From Lachnospiraceae bacterium (GTDB taxonomy: Bacteria > Bacillota > Clostridia > Lachnospirales > Lachnospiraceae), in the NCBI GenBank assembly GCA_029099805.1, contig JAQXOR010000081.1, forward strand, positions 1 to 50,939: a DNA stretch of 50,939 nt, read 5' to 3'. The position numbers and the translations under genes are program-made. Under the pieces are notes generated by a model. The model was not told where the DNA came from and did no database searches. It was given only the letters and a program-made list of their open reading frames with translations. Positions 33,514 to 42,475 of this stretch are shown one piece after another. The stretch's first letter is position 1, and each line of letters starts with the position of its first letter.

Positions 33514-34818
33514 TTATTCTTCTTTTCCAAGTATATAATGAATAAATTGTTGTGCGCTTCGTCCGGAAAGTCCGCCCCCACGCAGCTCCCAGATATTTGC
33601 CTGCGCAAGCAGCATTTCTTCCTTTCCCGCAAGCTCCGGATATTTTGCCGCAATCCCCTTTACAATCTGCTCAAACTCCCGCTTATCCGGTGCAGAATAA
33701 TTAATGGTAATTCCAAATCTGGCAACCAGAGAAAGCTTTTCCTGCATAGTATCGGAACGATGCAGCTCATCCTTCGACAGGTCGGAGCGGTCAGACCATG
33801 TTTCCCGAATCAGATGCCGCCTGTTAGATGTTGCATAAATCAGAATATTTTCAGGACGGATTTCCAGACCGCCTTCAATAACTGCTTTTAAGTATTTATA
33901 TTCTATCTCAAATTCTTCAAAAGACAAATCATCCATGTATATAATAAATCGGTAATTCCGGTTCTTTATTTTAGATATCAATGTCGACAGCTGATGAAAC
34001 TGATGCTTGTATATTTCTATCATTCGCAGTCCGTCATCATAAAACTCATTTAAAATTGCCTTGATACTGGTAGACTTTCCGGTTCCGCTGTCACCGTATA
34101 ACAGCACATTATTTGCCTTTCGCCCTTCGACAAAGGCTTTCGTGTTTTCTACCAGGGTCTTTTTCTGCAGCTCATATCCGATAATATCATCCAGACGCAC
34201 AATCTCGGTATTGGTAATCGGCTGCAGTACAAAATCCTCGCCTTCCCCTGTCAACCGAAATGCCTTGTTCAGACCAAACTGACCGACTCCGTATTTCTTA
34301 TAAAATCCGGTCACGATTTCAAACATGTCCTCCGCATCTTCCGAACGCATCAGAGCATTTCGCAGCTCCATCACCTTATCCCCTACGCTCTTGTTAAAAT
34401 GCTGAACCTTTTTCGGAATCGAACGGTAGTCGGTAAGTATCGAAAAACAGTTGATTTCCAACTCCTTCTCAAGCTCTGTAAAATCATAAAAGAATAGCTC
34501 TCTAAAAATCGCAAAATCATTTTTTACCAGCGTATTTACAGAACCGTCTGCCGCACCGTTTTTCTCGCAAAGAAGGGAAAACGGTGTTTCCGCCATTGCA
34601 AGAATATAGGCAAGATATGCCTGCCACAAATTCTCATCAAAACCGTATGCTGTTGCCAGATCAAGAAGCTTGTGCACCTGCACGTACAAGGCTTCGATTG
34701 TCTGTGACTTGTCCTTCCTCTTCTCCTCATACTCGTGAATACAGGATGCCACCCCGTTTAAGATCTCTGCACCCGCTATTTCCTTATATACAATCAGTCT
34801 AGCAATTCTATGATACAT
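33514..34818 (-). CDS. DUF815 family AAA+ ATPase
   Basis: The product has 434 residues from the ATG at 34818, which is preferred to one seven codons upstream. An N-terminal helical half is followed by the P-loop domain: VLLYGDSGTGKSTSI (Walker A near 243), FIIYMDDLSFEEFEIEYK (Walker B), IYATSNRRHLIRE and the DELHRSDTMQEKLSL segment, all typical of DUF815. The family is widespread in Clostridia and related to DnaA-like AAA+ proteins, but has no known job. It lies 38 bases after the ATPase/DUF234 gene and 40 bases before the SH3b-Tudor gene. Confidence 0.85.
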   Translation of the reverse strand: MYHRIARLIVYKEIAGAEILNGVASCIHEYEEKRKDKSQTIEALYVQVHKLLDLATAYGFDENLWQAYLAYILAMAETPFSLLCEKNGAADGSVNTLVKNDFAIFRELFFYDFTELEKELEINCFSILTDYRSIPKKVQHFNKSVGDKVMELRNALMRSEDAEDMFEIVTGFYKKYGVGQFGLNKAFRLTGEGEDFVLQPITNTEIVRLDDIIGYELQKKTLVENTKAFVEGRKANNVLLYGDSGTGKSTSIKAILNEFYDDGLRMIEIYKHQFHQLSTLISKIKNRNYRFIIYMDDLSFEEFEIEYKYLKAVIEGGLEIRPENILIYATSNRRHLIRETWSDRSDLSKDELHRSDTMQEKLSLVARFGITINYSAPDKREFEQIVKGIAAKYPELAGKEEMLLAQANIWELRGGGLSGRSAQQFIHYILGKEE

Positions 34819-34856
34819 TCTTCTGCCTTTCCGACACATCTCTGTATCTTTTCATC

Positions 34857-36209
34857 CTACATATCTTTTGCGCATACGAGGTTAATGCCCCGTTCTGCCG
34901 CCGCTTTTTCAAACTCCGGTGTAAATCCGCACATGGAAAAGCAATACCATTCATTCGGATGTATTCCCGCACTTTCCAGCACCATTTCGTAACGCTCCAG
35001 TACAGGCAACGCCGTTTTATTTGCATCGCACTCACAAAAGCCCGCCAGCAGAGCACCGTCTTCCGTTTTCGCCACTACGTCTATTGTTCCGAGCTTTCCG
35101 TACCAGACACCGAAATTCCCATACTGACCATTCAGGCGTTTGTATTGATTCATTACCTGCAGATATTCCCCACAGACTGTACTGAACGCCTCCCTGATAT
35201 ACCCGGTCAGATACGGTGCAATAGCGGTCTCATAGACCTGCACACCCCTTCCGAGAGCAATCTCCGACAGATTCGGATACACAAAGCGATACCAGAACCG
35301 CAAAAACGGCTCACGTATCCGGTACAATCCTTTCTGTACACTCCCTTGTTCGCTTGTATCAAAGGAAAAGAGCTTCTCCGTACAGTCGAGTTCCGTGAGA
35401 TTTTTTAAATACACACTGATTTTCGCCCTGGAAAACCCGGTCTGTGCATAGATATCATTTAATTTATTCTTTCCCTGCGCCAGTGCTGCCAAAATGGCGT
35501 TATAGGCGGATAATTCCCTAAGGTCTTTTTTCAGATAATACTCGGCCTCCGAAAACAAAGGCGCATCCTCGGAAAGAAACAAACGTATTACATTCTCCCG
35601 GAAGCTTTCGTTCTCTCTCCACAACCGTAAATAAGCCGGAACCCCGCCAAGTACCGCACCGGTATATATATTATCCTGTACCGAACTGTTCTTATGATAC
35701 CCGGCAAGCTCCATAAAGGAAAACTCCTTCAGCTTGATAAAGCCTTGTAACAGCCTTGCCGCATTGCCAAGTACTGCAGTCATTTCGTTTTCCACCCAGG
35801 CTATGGAAGAAGAAAGCAACAGCACCATCACCGTACCGTCTCCGTGATGCTCTGCATAAAACCGTAAAAACGCTGTAAGAAAGTCCGGGGAATCCTCTAA
35901 CAGATTCCGGAATTCATCAAGGATAAGCACAAGCTTGCCTTCCGCTTCACAGGACGTATACAGGTCAGTCAGGGCATCGTAAAAATCCGTGGCCGCCTCA
36001 GCCTTCCATTCATGCTTCATACAAAAAAGCTGTTCCTTTGCCGTCACACGCCGTGCTGCATAATAGACTGCATTTTTCCCTTGTGAGAAGCGGCGTGCCA
36101 ATGCCGTCTTGCCTATGCCGCTTCTTCCGTAAAGAACAATGATACTGCTTCGTCCGGAAGCATAAAGCCCCTCGAGTCGCTCCAGTTCCTGTGTGCGTCC
36201 TGTAAACAT
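34857..36209 (-). CDS. ATPase with C-terminal DUF234 domain
   Basis: The 450-residue protein starts with a STAND-like ATPase domain: FTGRTQELERL, Walker A LYGRSGIGKTALARR near residue 32 and Walker B LVLILDEFRNLL near 97. A winged-helix segment (FSRAKISVYLKNLTELD, about 275-292) and the DUF234 domain (REPFLRFWYRFVYPN, then IDVVAKTEDG and CECDANK) follow. DUF234 belongs to the PD-(D/E)XK nuclease superfamily, but the motif here reads ECD, so nuclease activity is doubtful. Such proteins are common in archaea and in variable regions of anaerobic bacteria. GGAGAGGG lies before the ATG. Confidence 0.8.
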   Translation of the reverse strand: MFTGRTQELERLEGLYASGRSSIIVLYGRSGIGKTALARRFSQGKNAVYYAARRVTAKEQLFCMKHEWKAEAATDFYDALTDLYTSCEAEGKLVLILDEFRNLLEDSPDFLTAFLRFYAEHHGDGTVMVLLLSSSIAWVENEMTAVLGNAARLLQGFIKLKEFSFMELAGYHKNSSVQDNIYTGAVLGGVPAYLRLWRENESFRENVIRLFLSEDAPLFSEAEYYLKKDLRELSAYNAILAALAQGKNKLNDIYAQTGFSRAKISVYLKNLTELDCTEKLFSFDTSEQGSVQKGLYRIREPFLRFWYRFVYPNLSEIALGRGVQVYETAIAPYLTGYIREAFSTVCGEYLQVMNQYKRLNGQYGNFGVWYGKLGTIDVVAKTEDGALLAGFCECDANKTALPVLERYEMVLESAGIHPNEWYCFSMCGFTPEFEKAAAERGINLVCAKDM

Positions 36210-36239
36210 AATCCCTCTCCGTACATACTTTCGTTCGCC

Positions 36240-38015
36240 TTACATTCTGTCAGGTGCCGAAAATCCAAGTAAGTCAATGCAGACCTCCAACAGATGAAGC
36301 ACCAGTGTAATAAGGGCAATCCACTCTCCCTGCTTTATCTCATCTGTTTCCGCAATGATTTTATTATTGTGATAAAAGCTGTTAAATGCATCCGCAAGCT
36401 CATAAATGTACTGACAGATTTTGTGCGGAGCCACTTCTTCATAAGCATGCTCTGCCATATCGTTAAACCGTGCCGTAAGTAACATCAGGGCAAGCTCATC
36501 CGCGCCGTACTCTCTTACACTCGCATTAATCGCTACCGGTTTCTTTTCGGAGCATTCCGCCTGATACTTTGCAAGAATAGACTTAATGCGTACCATGGTA
36601 TACAAAATATACGGGCCGGTATTTCCTTCGAAGGAAGTAAATCGATCTAAGTCAAAAATATAGTCCTTTGTCGCCTGATTGGATAAGTCGCCGTACTTAA
36701 TTGCCGCAAGACCGATGGTTTTTGCAATCTCCTTTGCCTCTGCCTCATCCATCTCCCTGTTTTCCGTTACCTTCTTTAATACCTCTTCGTTGGTATCCGC
36801 AATCAGCTGCTCCAGACGCATTACACCACCGTCTCTTGTCTTAAACGGTTTTCCGTCTTTTCCGTTCATCGTACCAAAGCCAAGGAACATAAGCTCCTTT
36901 TCCGGCTCTACAATTCCTGCTTTTCTTGCCGTACGGAACACCTGTGTAAAGTGCATTTCCTGACGTTTATCCGCCAGATAAATATAGCGATCCGGCTCAT
37001 ACAGCTTTTCGCGCTCCACTATTGTTGCAAGGTCAGAGGTTGCGTACAGGGCAGCACCATCCGACTTTCTGACGATACACGGAGGAATCTCCTTGGAATC
37101 CCCTTCCTCCTGTACATCGACTACCATAGCTCCCTGACTCTCATACGCCAGACCCTTATCAATCAAATCCTGTACCATCGCCGGAATATACGGCTGTACA
37201 TCACTTTCACCCTTCCAGACATCAAAGGAGACATTCAAATTATCATAGTTTCTCTTTAAATCCGGCACGGACACATTCATAATGTGATGCCACAATGCCA
37301 CATACCCCGGTTCACCAAGCTGGAACTCGAGTGTAGTACGCTGTGCACGCTCCTTAAATGCTTCATTCTGCTTGGAAAGTGCAGAAGCTGCCGGATAAAT
37401 CTCTTCCAGCTCCGCCAGCGTAAACGGCGGCTCCTTCGGATACTCTCCGGTAAAACTCTTATCAAAATACGGAAGCTCCGGAGCCCGCTCTCTTAAGCCC
37501 TCCATAACAAGGCCCATCTGAAGCCCCAGGTCACCGAGATGTACATCCCCGATTACATTGTGACCCGCGAAGCGGCAGATACGCTTAATACTCTCTCCGA
37601 TTACCGCAGAACGCAGATGTCCGATATGAAGCGGCTTTGCGACGTTCGGTCCGCCGTAATCCACGACAATGGTAAGAGGATTCTTCGTCTTCTCAAAGCC
37701 AAAATTCTCCTCCTCCGTCATCTCCTGCAAATACGCCGCAAGAAACTCCTCATCAACCTTAATATTAATAAAGCCCGGCATTACTGCATTTACTTCCGCA
37801 ATTGTCTCACTCTCCGCAAGCTGCTCTGCCACTGCCTTTGCAATTTCAATCGGTGCAACCTTATACTGCTTTGCAGCAGCCATGGCACCGTTACACTGAT
37901 ACTGGCACAAATCCGGACGGTTAGACAAGGATACCATACCGAACTTCTCCTCATATCCGCACGCCAGAAACGCATCCTTTACGTCTTCTGCTATCATATC
38001 AATCAATTTCTTCAT
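36240..38015 (-). CDS. argS: Arginyl-tRNA synthetase
   Basis: The 591-residue class I synthetase has the N-terminal additional domain (about 1-110) and the HIGH-type motif as KPLHIGHLRSAVIG near residue 120. The YATSDLATIV segment and the C-terminal anticodon-binding domain ending GFSAPDRM, with the terminal Met of the family, complete it. The KMSKS motif is not canonical, as usual in ArgRS. The start at 38015 has AAAGGA seven bases upstream; a 46-codon N-terminal extension in frame is not likely to be used. No T-box leader is present: the promoter is only about 50 bases away. Confidence 0.97.
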   Translation of the reverse strand: MKKLIDMIAEDVKDAFLACGYEEKFGMVSLSNRPDLCQYQCNGAMAAAKQYKVAPIEIAKAVAEQLAESETIAEVNAVMPGFINIKVDEEFLAAYLQEMTEEENFGFEKTKNPLTIVVDYGGPNVAKPLHIGHLRSAVIGESIKRICRFAGHNVIGDVHLGDLGLQMGLVMEGLRERAPELPYFDKSFTGEYPKEPPFTLAELEEIYPAASALSKQNEAFKERAQRTTLEFQLGEPGYVALWHHIMNVSVPDLKRNYDNLNVSFDVWKGESDVQPYIPAMVQDLIDKGLAYESQGAMVVDVQEEGDSKEIPPCIVRKSDGAALYATSDLATIVEREKLYEPDRYIYLADKRQEMHFTQVFRTARKAGIVEPEKELMFLGFGTMNGKDGKPFKTRDGGVMRLEQLIADTNEEVLKKVTENREMDEAEAKEIAKTIGLAAIKYGDLSNQATKDYIFDLDRFTSFEGNTGPYILYTMVRIKSILAKYQAECSEKKPVAINASVREYGADELALMLLTARFNDMAEHAYEEVAPHKICQYIYELADAFNSFYHNNKIIAETDEIKQGEWIALITLVLHLLEVCIDLLGFSAPDRM

Positions 38016-38070
38016 CGTTGTGTCCTTTCTATAGCAGGTAAAAATTATAGTTCGATTTAACCTACTTTCT

Positions 38071-38099
38071 AGCATAACACACTCTGCAAAAAAGTACAA
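38071..38099 (-). promoter_or_regulatory. Sigma-A promoter of argS
   Basis: On the minus strand TTGTAC and TATGCT are separated by 17 bases, with a TGT extended -10. Transcription should start near 38064. Confidence 0.7.
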
Positions 38100-38119
38100 G
38101 TATAAGTTCCGCAATAAAA

Positions 38120-38195
38120 GAAAGCAAAAAACCGCCGTTCCCTCTGTAAGCATTCCGTTTCTTCTTGCACAGACCTACAGGTAAAACGACGGTTT
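38120..38195 (-). terminator. Terminator of the PspC/DUF4097 operon
   Basis: AAACCGTCGTT and AACGGCGGTTT form an eleven-position stem (one mismatch) around a long arm with an inner CTGTA/TACAG pair; on the minus strand it is followed by TTTTTTGCTTTCTTTT. It ends about 20 bases upstream of the argS -35. Confidence 0.7.
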
Positions 38196-38218
38196 CTTTT
38201 TTAATTTTACAGTTCCCT

Positions 38219-38410
38219 TTATTCCTCCGGCATAATCAGCGCGGCAATAATGTAGGCAAGGAACCCTGTTCCTGCGGCAAACATAAGTAATACCCAGATC
38301 AGACGAACAATCGTCGGGTCAAGGTTTAAGTACTCTGCCAGTCCTCCGCATACCCCGCAAAGCTTTCTGTCGGTTCTTGATTTTGTTAATCTCTTATTCT
38401 GCATATCCAT
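38219..38410 (-). CDS. PspC domain membrane protein
   Basis: The 63-residue protein has the PspC signature DRKLCGVCGGLAEYLNLDPTI, here read as KLCGVCGGLAEYL followed by DPTIVRLIWVLL, and one long hydrophobic stretch (about 36-60). PspC proteins act in envelope stress responses. AGGAG lies six bases before the ATG. The DUF4097 gene precedes it by 26 bases on the same strand, a common association in Firmicutes (LiaG/YvlB-type regions). Confidence 0.9.
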   Translation of the reverse strand: MDMQNKRLTKSRTDRKLCGVCGGLAEYLNLDPTIVRLIWVLLMFAAGTGFLAYIIAALIMPEE

Positions 38411-38436
38411 ATGACTCTCCTCTCTTTCTTACTGAC

Positions 38437-39267
38437 TTAACGAAAACGAACATCTACTTCGCCGATTCCGCATTTTATATCCATCCGGCTCTCTGCCGAA
38501 GATGTTCCGTAACTCTTTTTCCCACTGCCTTCAATCCGGATATCACCGAACTGAATTTCTCCGAGGCCGCAATTCAGTTCACCCTTGTAGGCATCCTGGT
38601 CTCCGTCGATATCCAGCTGCATTTCGCCGACACCACAATCCACAGTACTATCACCGGTAATCACACCGGAAAGCTCCATTTCTCCGACGCCGCATTCCAG
38701 CTCTGCATTTACAAGATTTACCTTATCCGCATAGAATGCTCCGGCACCCACCTGCAGACTCGCCTTTTCGGTTGCCGTAATGTTTCTGGCATGCAATTCT
38801 CCCGCCCCTACTGTAATAGACAAATCCTTTGCGTTAATCTGCTCCATCTTAATCTCGGCAGCCCCGAATTCAAATTCGGCACGCTCAAGCACCGCATCCT
38901 CCGGTATCGTAAGTGTGACATGGGTATCCTTTCTGTCGGGCTGAAAGAACAGCTTTGTCAGCCAGTCTCTATTCTGTTTGTAAGTAAACTCTAATACGCC
39001 GTCCTCTAAGTGGTCAGAAATTGTAGCGTACGATAATCCGTCATAGCTTAAAATATACTCATCGGCAGAACCGGTCTCGATTTCAACATCACACGCCCCT
39101 GCCTCAAATATAAGTGTATGAACCGGTCCGTTAAAAACTCTGGTTCCGCTTTTTGAATTGTTCTCTTCCCGGTTATCCACCGTCTTTTTTGTAAAAATCA
39201 GTGCCACGGCGAGTAATATCATCACCACACCGATTACAATAAAAACAACCTGCTTTACATTTTTCAT
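38437..39267 (-). CDS. DUF4097 beta-repeat envelope protein
   Basis: The 276-residue protein has one N-terminal membrane segment (about 5-26) and a beta-solenoid-like domain made of repeated turns. Eight turns share a G-x-G-E type core, from FEAGACDVEIETG through VGAGELHA, CGVGEMEL, CGVGEMQLD, CGLGEIQFG to CGIGEVDVRF. The last four turns place Cys at the same position. DUF4097 proteins are often membrane-linked regulators or adhesins near PspC. A promoter at 39326-39354 and AGGAGG twelve bases before the ATG serve this two-gene operon. Confidence 0.85.
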   Translation of the reverse strand: MKNVKQVVFIVIGVVMILLAVALIFTKKTVDNREENNSKSGTRVFNGPVHTLIFEAGACDVEIETGSADEYILSYDGLSYATISDHLEDGVLEFTYKQNRDWLTKLFFQPDRKDTHVTLTIPEDAVLERAEFEFGAAEIKMEQINAKDLSITVGAGELHARNITATEKASLQVGAGAFYADKVNLVNAELECGVGEMELSGVITGDSTVDCGVGEMQLDIDGDQDAYKGELNCGLGEIQFGDIRIEGSGKKSYGTSSAESRMDIKCGIGEVDVRFR

Positions 39268-39325
39268 AAGCTTACTTATCCTCCTGCCTCAAAGCTTTTC
39301 CTGCTTCTTTTTTTGAGTTGCCCTT

Positions 39326-39354
39326 ATTGTATTCTACTTTTTTGCAAAACGCAA
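39326..39354 (-). promoter_or_regulatory. Probable sigma-A promoter of the DUF4097/PspC operon
   Basis: On the minus strand TTGCGT and TACAAT are separated by 17 bases, about 60 bases before the DUF4097 start. Confidence 0.55.
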
Positions 39355-39375
39355 TAGCCTTAACCGTATTCTAAT

Positions 39376-39422
39376 CAAATTCTAAGGAAGTACTGATTCA
39401 TTTGGTGCTTCCTTAGAATTTG
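39376..39422. repeat. 15-bp perfect inverted repeat upstream of the DUF4097 promoter
   Basis: CAAATTCTAAGGAAG (39376-39390) and its exact complement (39408-39422) enclose a 17-base loop. It lies between the glnN terminator and the DUF4097 -35. It could be a second terminator part or an operator. Confidence 0.6.
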
Positions 39423-39466
39423 AAAACAAAAAAGCGGAGACCTGCATATTCATGCGACAGTCTCCG
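39422..39466 (-). terminator. Intrinsic terminator of glnN
   Basis: CGGAGAC/GTCTCCG with inner GCAT/ATGC pairs; on the minus strand the stem is followed by TTTTTTG. It lies 25 bases after the glnN stop. Confidence 0.8.
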
Positions 39467-39491
39467 TCTCTTTCTATCAATCTCATTCTTA

Positions 39492-41600
39492 TTACTGCTC
39501 AAATAACAGGTCTCCGTAGCTCGGTACCGGCCAGTCCTTCTTTGCGACCAGCATCTCAAGCTTATCAATCGGCGCACGGAGTGCCTCCATTGCCGGAACC
39601 ACATCCATACGAAAATACAGACCCTGCTCCTTGCCCTCGGTCTTCTTTCCTGCTTCTTCGATACGGGTCTCCAGCGTCTTCTGGGCAGCTCTTGCCTCTA
39701 CAAGCAAATCAGAAATTTCCGCAAGCATCGAGGTCTGTACCGAAACATCAGCACCCGGAACCGCCTGACGAATCGTGTTGATAGAATTGGCCAGCTCCGT
39801 CGTATACTGGATTACGGCAGGAATGTACTGCTTTGCGGACATATCTACCATTGTTCTTGCCTCGATATTAATTGCCTTGGAATAAATCTCATAGTTAATC
39901 TCCGCACGGGAATGTAACTCCGCCTCAGACAGAACCTTATGCTTTTCAAAAATACGTACTGTTCGTTCACTCGTCAACGCCGGAATGGATTCCACCATAG
40001 AAGCAATATTCGGCAGGCCTCTTCTTGCTGCCTCCTTTACCCATTCCTCGGAATAGCCGTTTCCGCTGAATACGATACGCTCATGCTTTCTTACGGTCTT
40101 CGCAATCAGCTCCTTTACGGCTGACTCAAAATTCTCCGCCGCCTCAAGCTCATCCGCAAACTCACAAAGCGCCTCGGCTACAATCGTATTTAAAACGGAA
40201 TTCACATCCGCAATCGACATGGAAGAACCGACGGTACGGAATTCGAATTTGTTTCCTGTAAATGCAAACGGTGAGGTACGGTTACGATCCGTCGCATCCT
40301 TTTTCAGTGCCGGAAGCGTATGTACACCGGTGTTTAACTTGCCGCCCTGCTTGGACTCGGTAGCCACACCGTTTTCCTTAATCTGTGCCAGAATATCCTC
40401 TAACTGTTCCCCAAGAAATACGGAAATAATTGCCGGAGGAGCCTCATGTCCGCCCAGTCTGTGGTCATTGCCCGGACAGGATGCAGAACAGCGTAACAGC
40501 TCTGCATTTTCATCCACAGCCTTTAGGATGGCAGACAGGAACAAAAGAAATTCAACATTCTCATGCGGCTTCTTTCCCGGACTGAGCAGATTCTTCCCGG
40601 TATCGGTTACCATGGACCAGTTATTATGCTTACCGGACCCGTTTACTCCCGCAAACGGCTTCTCATGAAGCAGACATTCCATACCATGACGATTTGCCAC
40701 CTTTTTCATACACTCCATAATGAGCTGGTTATGGTCGGTTGCTATATTTGCAATATCGTAAATCGGTGCCAGCTCATGCTGCGCCGGTGCTGCTTCGTTA
40801 TGCTGTGTCTTTGCGGTAATACCAAGCTTCCAGAGCTCTACGTTTAACTCCTTCATGAAAGAAGCAACCTTTTCCTTCAGCGTACCGAAGTAATGGTCAT
40901 CCATCTCCTGCCCCTTCGGCGGCATCGCTCCGAACAAGGTACGTCCGGTAAAAATTAAATCCTTCCGTTTCAAAAACTTGGCACGGTCTACTAAAAAGTA
41001 CTCCTGCTCCGGTCCCACGGAACAGGAAATGCTCTTTACATCCTCATGACCAAACAGTTTCAGAATACGAAGCACCTGCACGTTCAGAGCCTCCATAGAG
41101 CGAAGAAGCGGAGTCTTCTTATCCAGAGCCTCTCCCGTATAAGAACAAAACGCTGTCGGAATACAGAGCGTCACACCGGCCGCATCCTCACGCACAAACG
41201 CCGGAGAGGTACAGTCCCATGCAGTATAGCCCCGTGCCTCAAAAGTCGCACGAAGTCCTCCGTTCGGGAAGCTGGAGGCATCCGACTCGCCCTTAATCAG
41301 CTCTTTTCCGGAAAATTCCATAATCACCTTTCCGCCCGGAACCGGAGTAATAAATGCATCATGCTTTTCTGCGGTGATACCGGTCATTGGCTGGAACCAG
41401 TGGGAATAGTGGGTTGCTCCTTTCTCAATCGCCCAGTCCTTCATGGCGTTCGCCACAACCTCGGCCACCTGGGCATCCAGTTCTTCTCCGTTCTCAATTG
41501 TCTTTTTTAATGCCGCATACGTTTTCTTCGGAAGGCGTTCTGCCATTACCGTGTCGTTAAACACGTCAATTCCGAAAAAATCTGTTACCTTTTCTGACAT
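39492..41600 (-). CDS. glnN: Type III glutamine synthetase
   Basis: The 702-residue enzyme has the length of GSIII, much longer than [22 protein letters not shown] at the start is typical of the family. Also typical are [39 protein letters not shown] (ATP and ammonia site) and [11 protein letters not shown] near the C-terminal third. It makes glutamine from glutamate and ammonia with ATP. Start: ATG 41600, with GAGGGA about ten bases upstream; an in-frame ATG six codons earlier overlaps this site. It follows the MscS gene by 25 bases. Confidence 0.95.
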   Translation of the reverse strand: MSEKVTDFFGIDVFNDTVMAERLPKKTYAALKKTIENGEELDAQVAEVVANAMKDWAIEKGATHYSHWFQPMTGITAEKHDAFITPVPGGKVIMEFSGKELIKGESDASSFPNGGLRATFEARGYTAWDCTSPAFVREDAAGVTLCIPTAFCSYTGEALDKKTPLLRSMEALNVQVLRILKLFGHEDVKSISCSVGPEQEYFLVDRAKFLKRKDLIFTGRTLFGAMPPKGQEMDDHYFGTLKEKVASFMKELNVELWKLGITAKTQHNEAAPAQHELAPIYDIANIATDHNQLIMECMKKVANRHGMECLLHEKPFAGVNGSGKHNNWSMVTDTGKNLLSPGKKPHENVEFLLFLSAILKAVDENAELLRCSASCPGNDHRLGGHEAPPAIISVFLGEQLEDILAQIKENGVATESKQGGKLNTGVHTLPALKKDATDRNRTSPFAFTGNKFEFRTVGSSMSIADVNSVLNTIVAEALCEFADELEAAENFESAVKELIAKTVRKHERIVFSGNGYSEEWVKEAARRGLPNIASMVESIPALTSERTVRIFEKHKVLSEAELHSRAEINYEIYSKAINIEARTMVDMSAKQYIPAVIQYTTELANSINTIRQAVPGADVSVQTSMLAEISDLLVEARAAQKTLETRIEEAGKKTEGKEQGLYFRMDVVPAMEALRAPIDKLEMLVAKKDWPVPSYGDLLFEQ

Positions 41601-41625
41601 ACCGGTACTCTCCCTCATTCTTGTC

Positions 41626-42453
41626 TTATTTATTCTTAATCATTACATCCAGCTGATTAAACGGAATACTGATTCCCGCCCGGTCAAACTTTTCCTTAAT
41701 CTGCTCGGTTGCAGCCCACTTTGCGTTCCAGTAATCCTCAGCCTTTACCCAAAAACGCAGTCCTACATTTACAGCACTGTCTCCATAGGTATCCACATAG
41801 ACCTGAATCGGATGTCCCTCATCCTCAAAAGAATATTCCAAATCGGAAGCAATGTCAAACAAAATTGCCTTCACTGCTTTGATATCACTCGAATAATCAA
41901 CAGAAGCCACCAAATCAACACGGCGGGTCGCCTCATGGGTTACATTGATAAGATTGCTGTTGGAAAGTGTACCGTTCGGAAGCACTATCATACGATTATC
42001 TACGGTAAGAAGTTTTGTATAGAAAATATCAATTCCCGTAACTGTACCTTCCATTCCGTTTGCCACAATATAGTCGCCGACACGGAACGGCTTCAATACA
42101 AGAATCAGAACACCGCCGGCAAAATTTGACAAGCTGCCCTGTAACGCAAAACCGACAGCCAGACCGGCAGAACCGAGAAGAGCTACGATTGAACCGGTTT
42201 CAATCCCCACTGTTCCTGCAAGAATGACAATCAGCACACCAAACAGCAAAATACGCAGCATTGACATCAAAAAGCTCTGTACACCGTCATCAACCTTGCT
42301 TTTCTCCAGGGCACGCTTTGTAATCTTTAATGTGAGATCAATTACTTTTTTGCCAATAAACCAGATTAATAACGCTACAATAATCAATTTTCCAATCTCA
42401 AATACCTTCGGCCATGCCGCCGCCCAAAATGAATCTAATAATTCCCAGTCCAT
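41626..42453 (-). CDS. MscS family mechanosensitive channel
   Basis: The 275-residue protein has three membrane segments (about 16-38, 60-82 and 90-112) and the MscS core. The pore helix has [21 protein letters not shown], here split as [14 protein letters not shown] and SLSNFAGGV, with the usual small residues. The beta domain follows ([29 protein letters not shown]). Such channels release solutes on osmotic downshock. It lies between glgB (22 bases) and glnN (25 bases), probably on one transcript. Confidence 0.93.
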   Translation of the reverse strand: MDWELLDSFWAAAWPKVFEIGKLIIVALLIWFIGKKVIDLTLKITKRALEKSKVDDGVQSFLMSMLRILLFGVLIVILAGTVGIETGSIVALLGSAGLAVGFALQGSLSNFAGGVLILVLKPFRVGDYIVANGMEGTVTGIDIFYTKLLTVDNRMIVLPNGTLSNSNLINVTHEATRRVDLVASVDYSSDIKAVKAILFDIASDLEYSFEDEGHPIQVYVDTYGDSAVNVGLRFWVKAEDYWNAKWAATEQIKEKFDRAGISIPFNQLDVMIKNK

Positions 42454-42475
42454 CCTTTGTACCTCCGATAATTAA

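Noticed and set aside
38016-38070. T-box riboswitch in front of argS
   Set aside because: The promoter at 38071-38099 leaves only about 50 untranslated bases, too short for a T-box, and no T-box sequence is seen.
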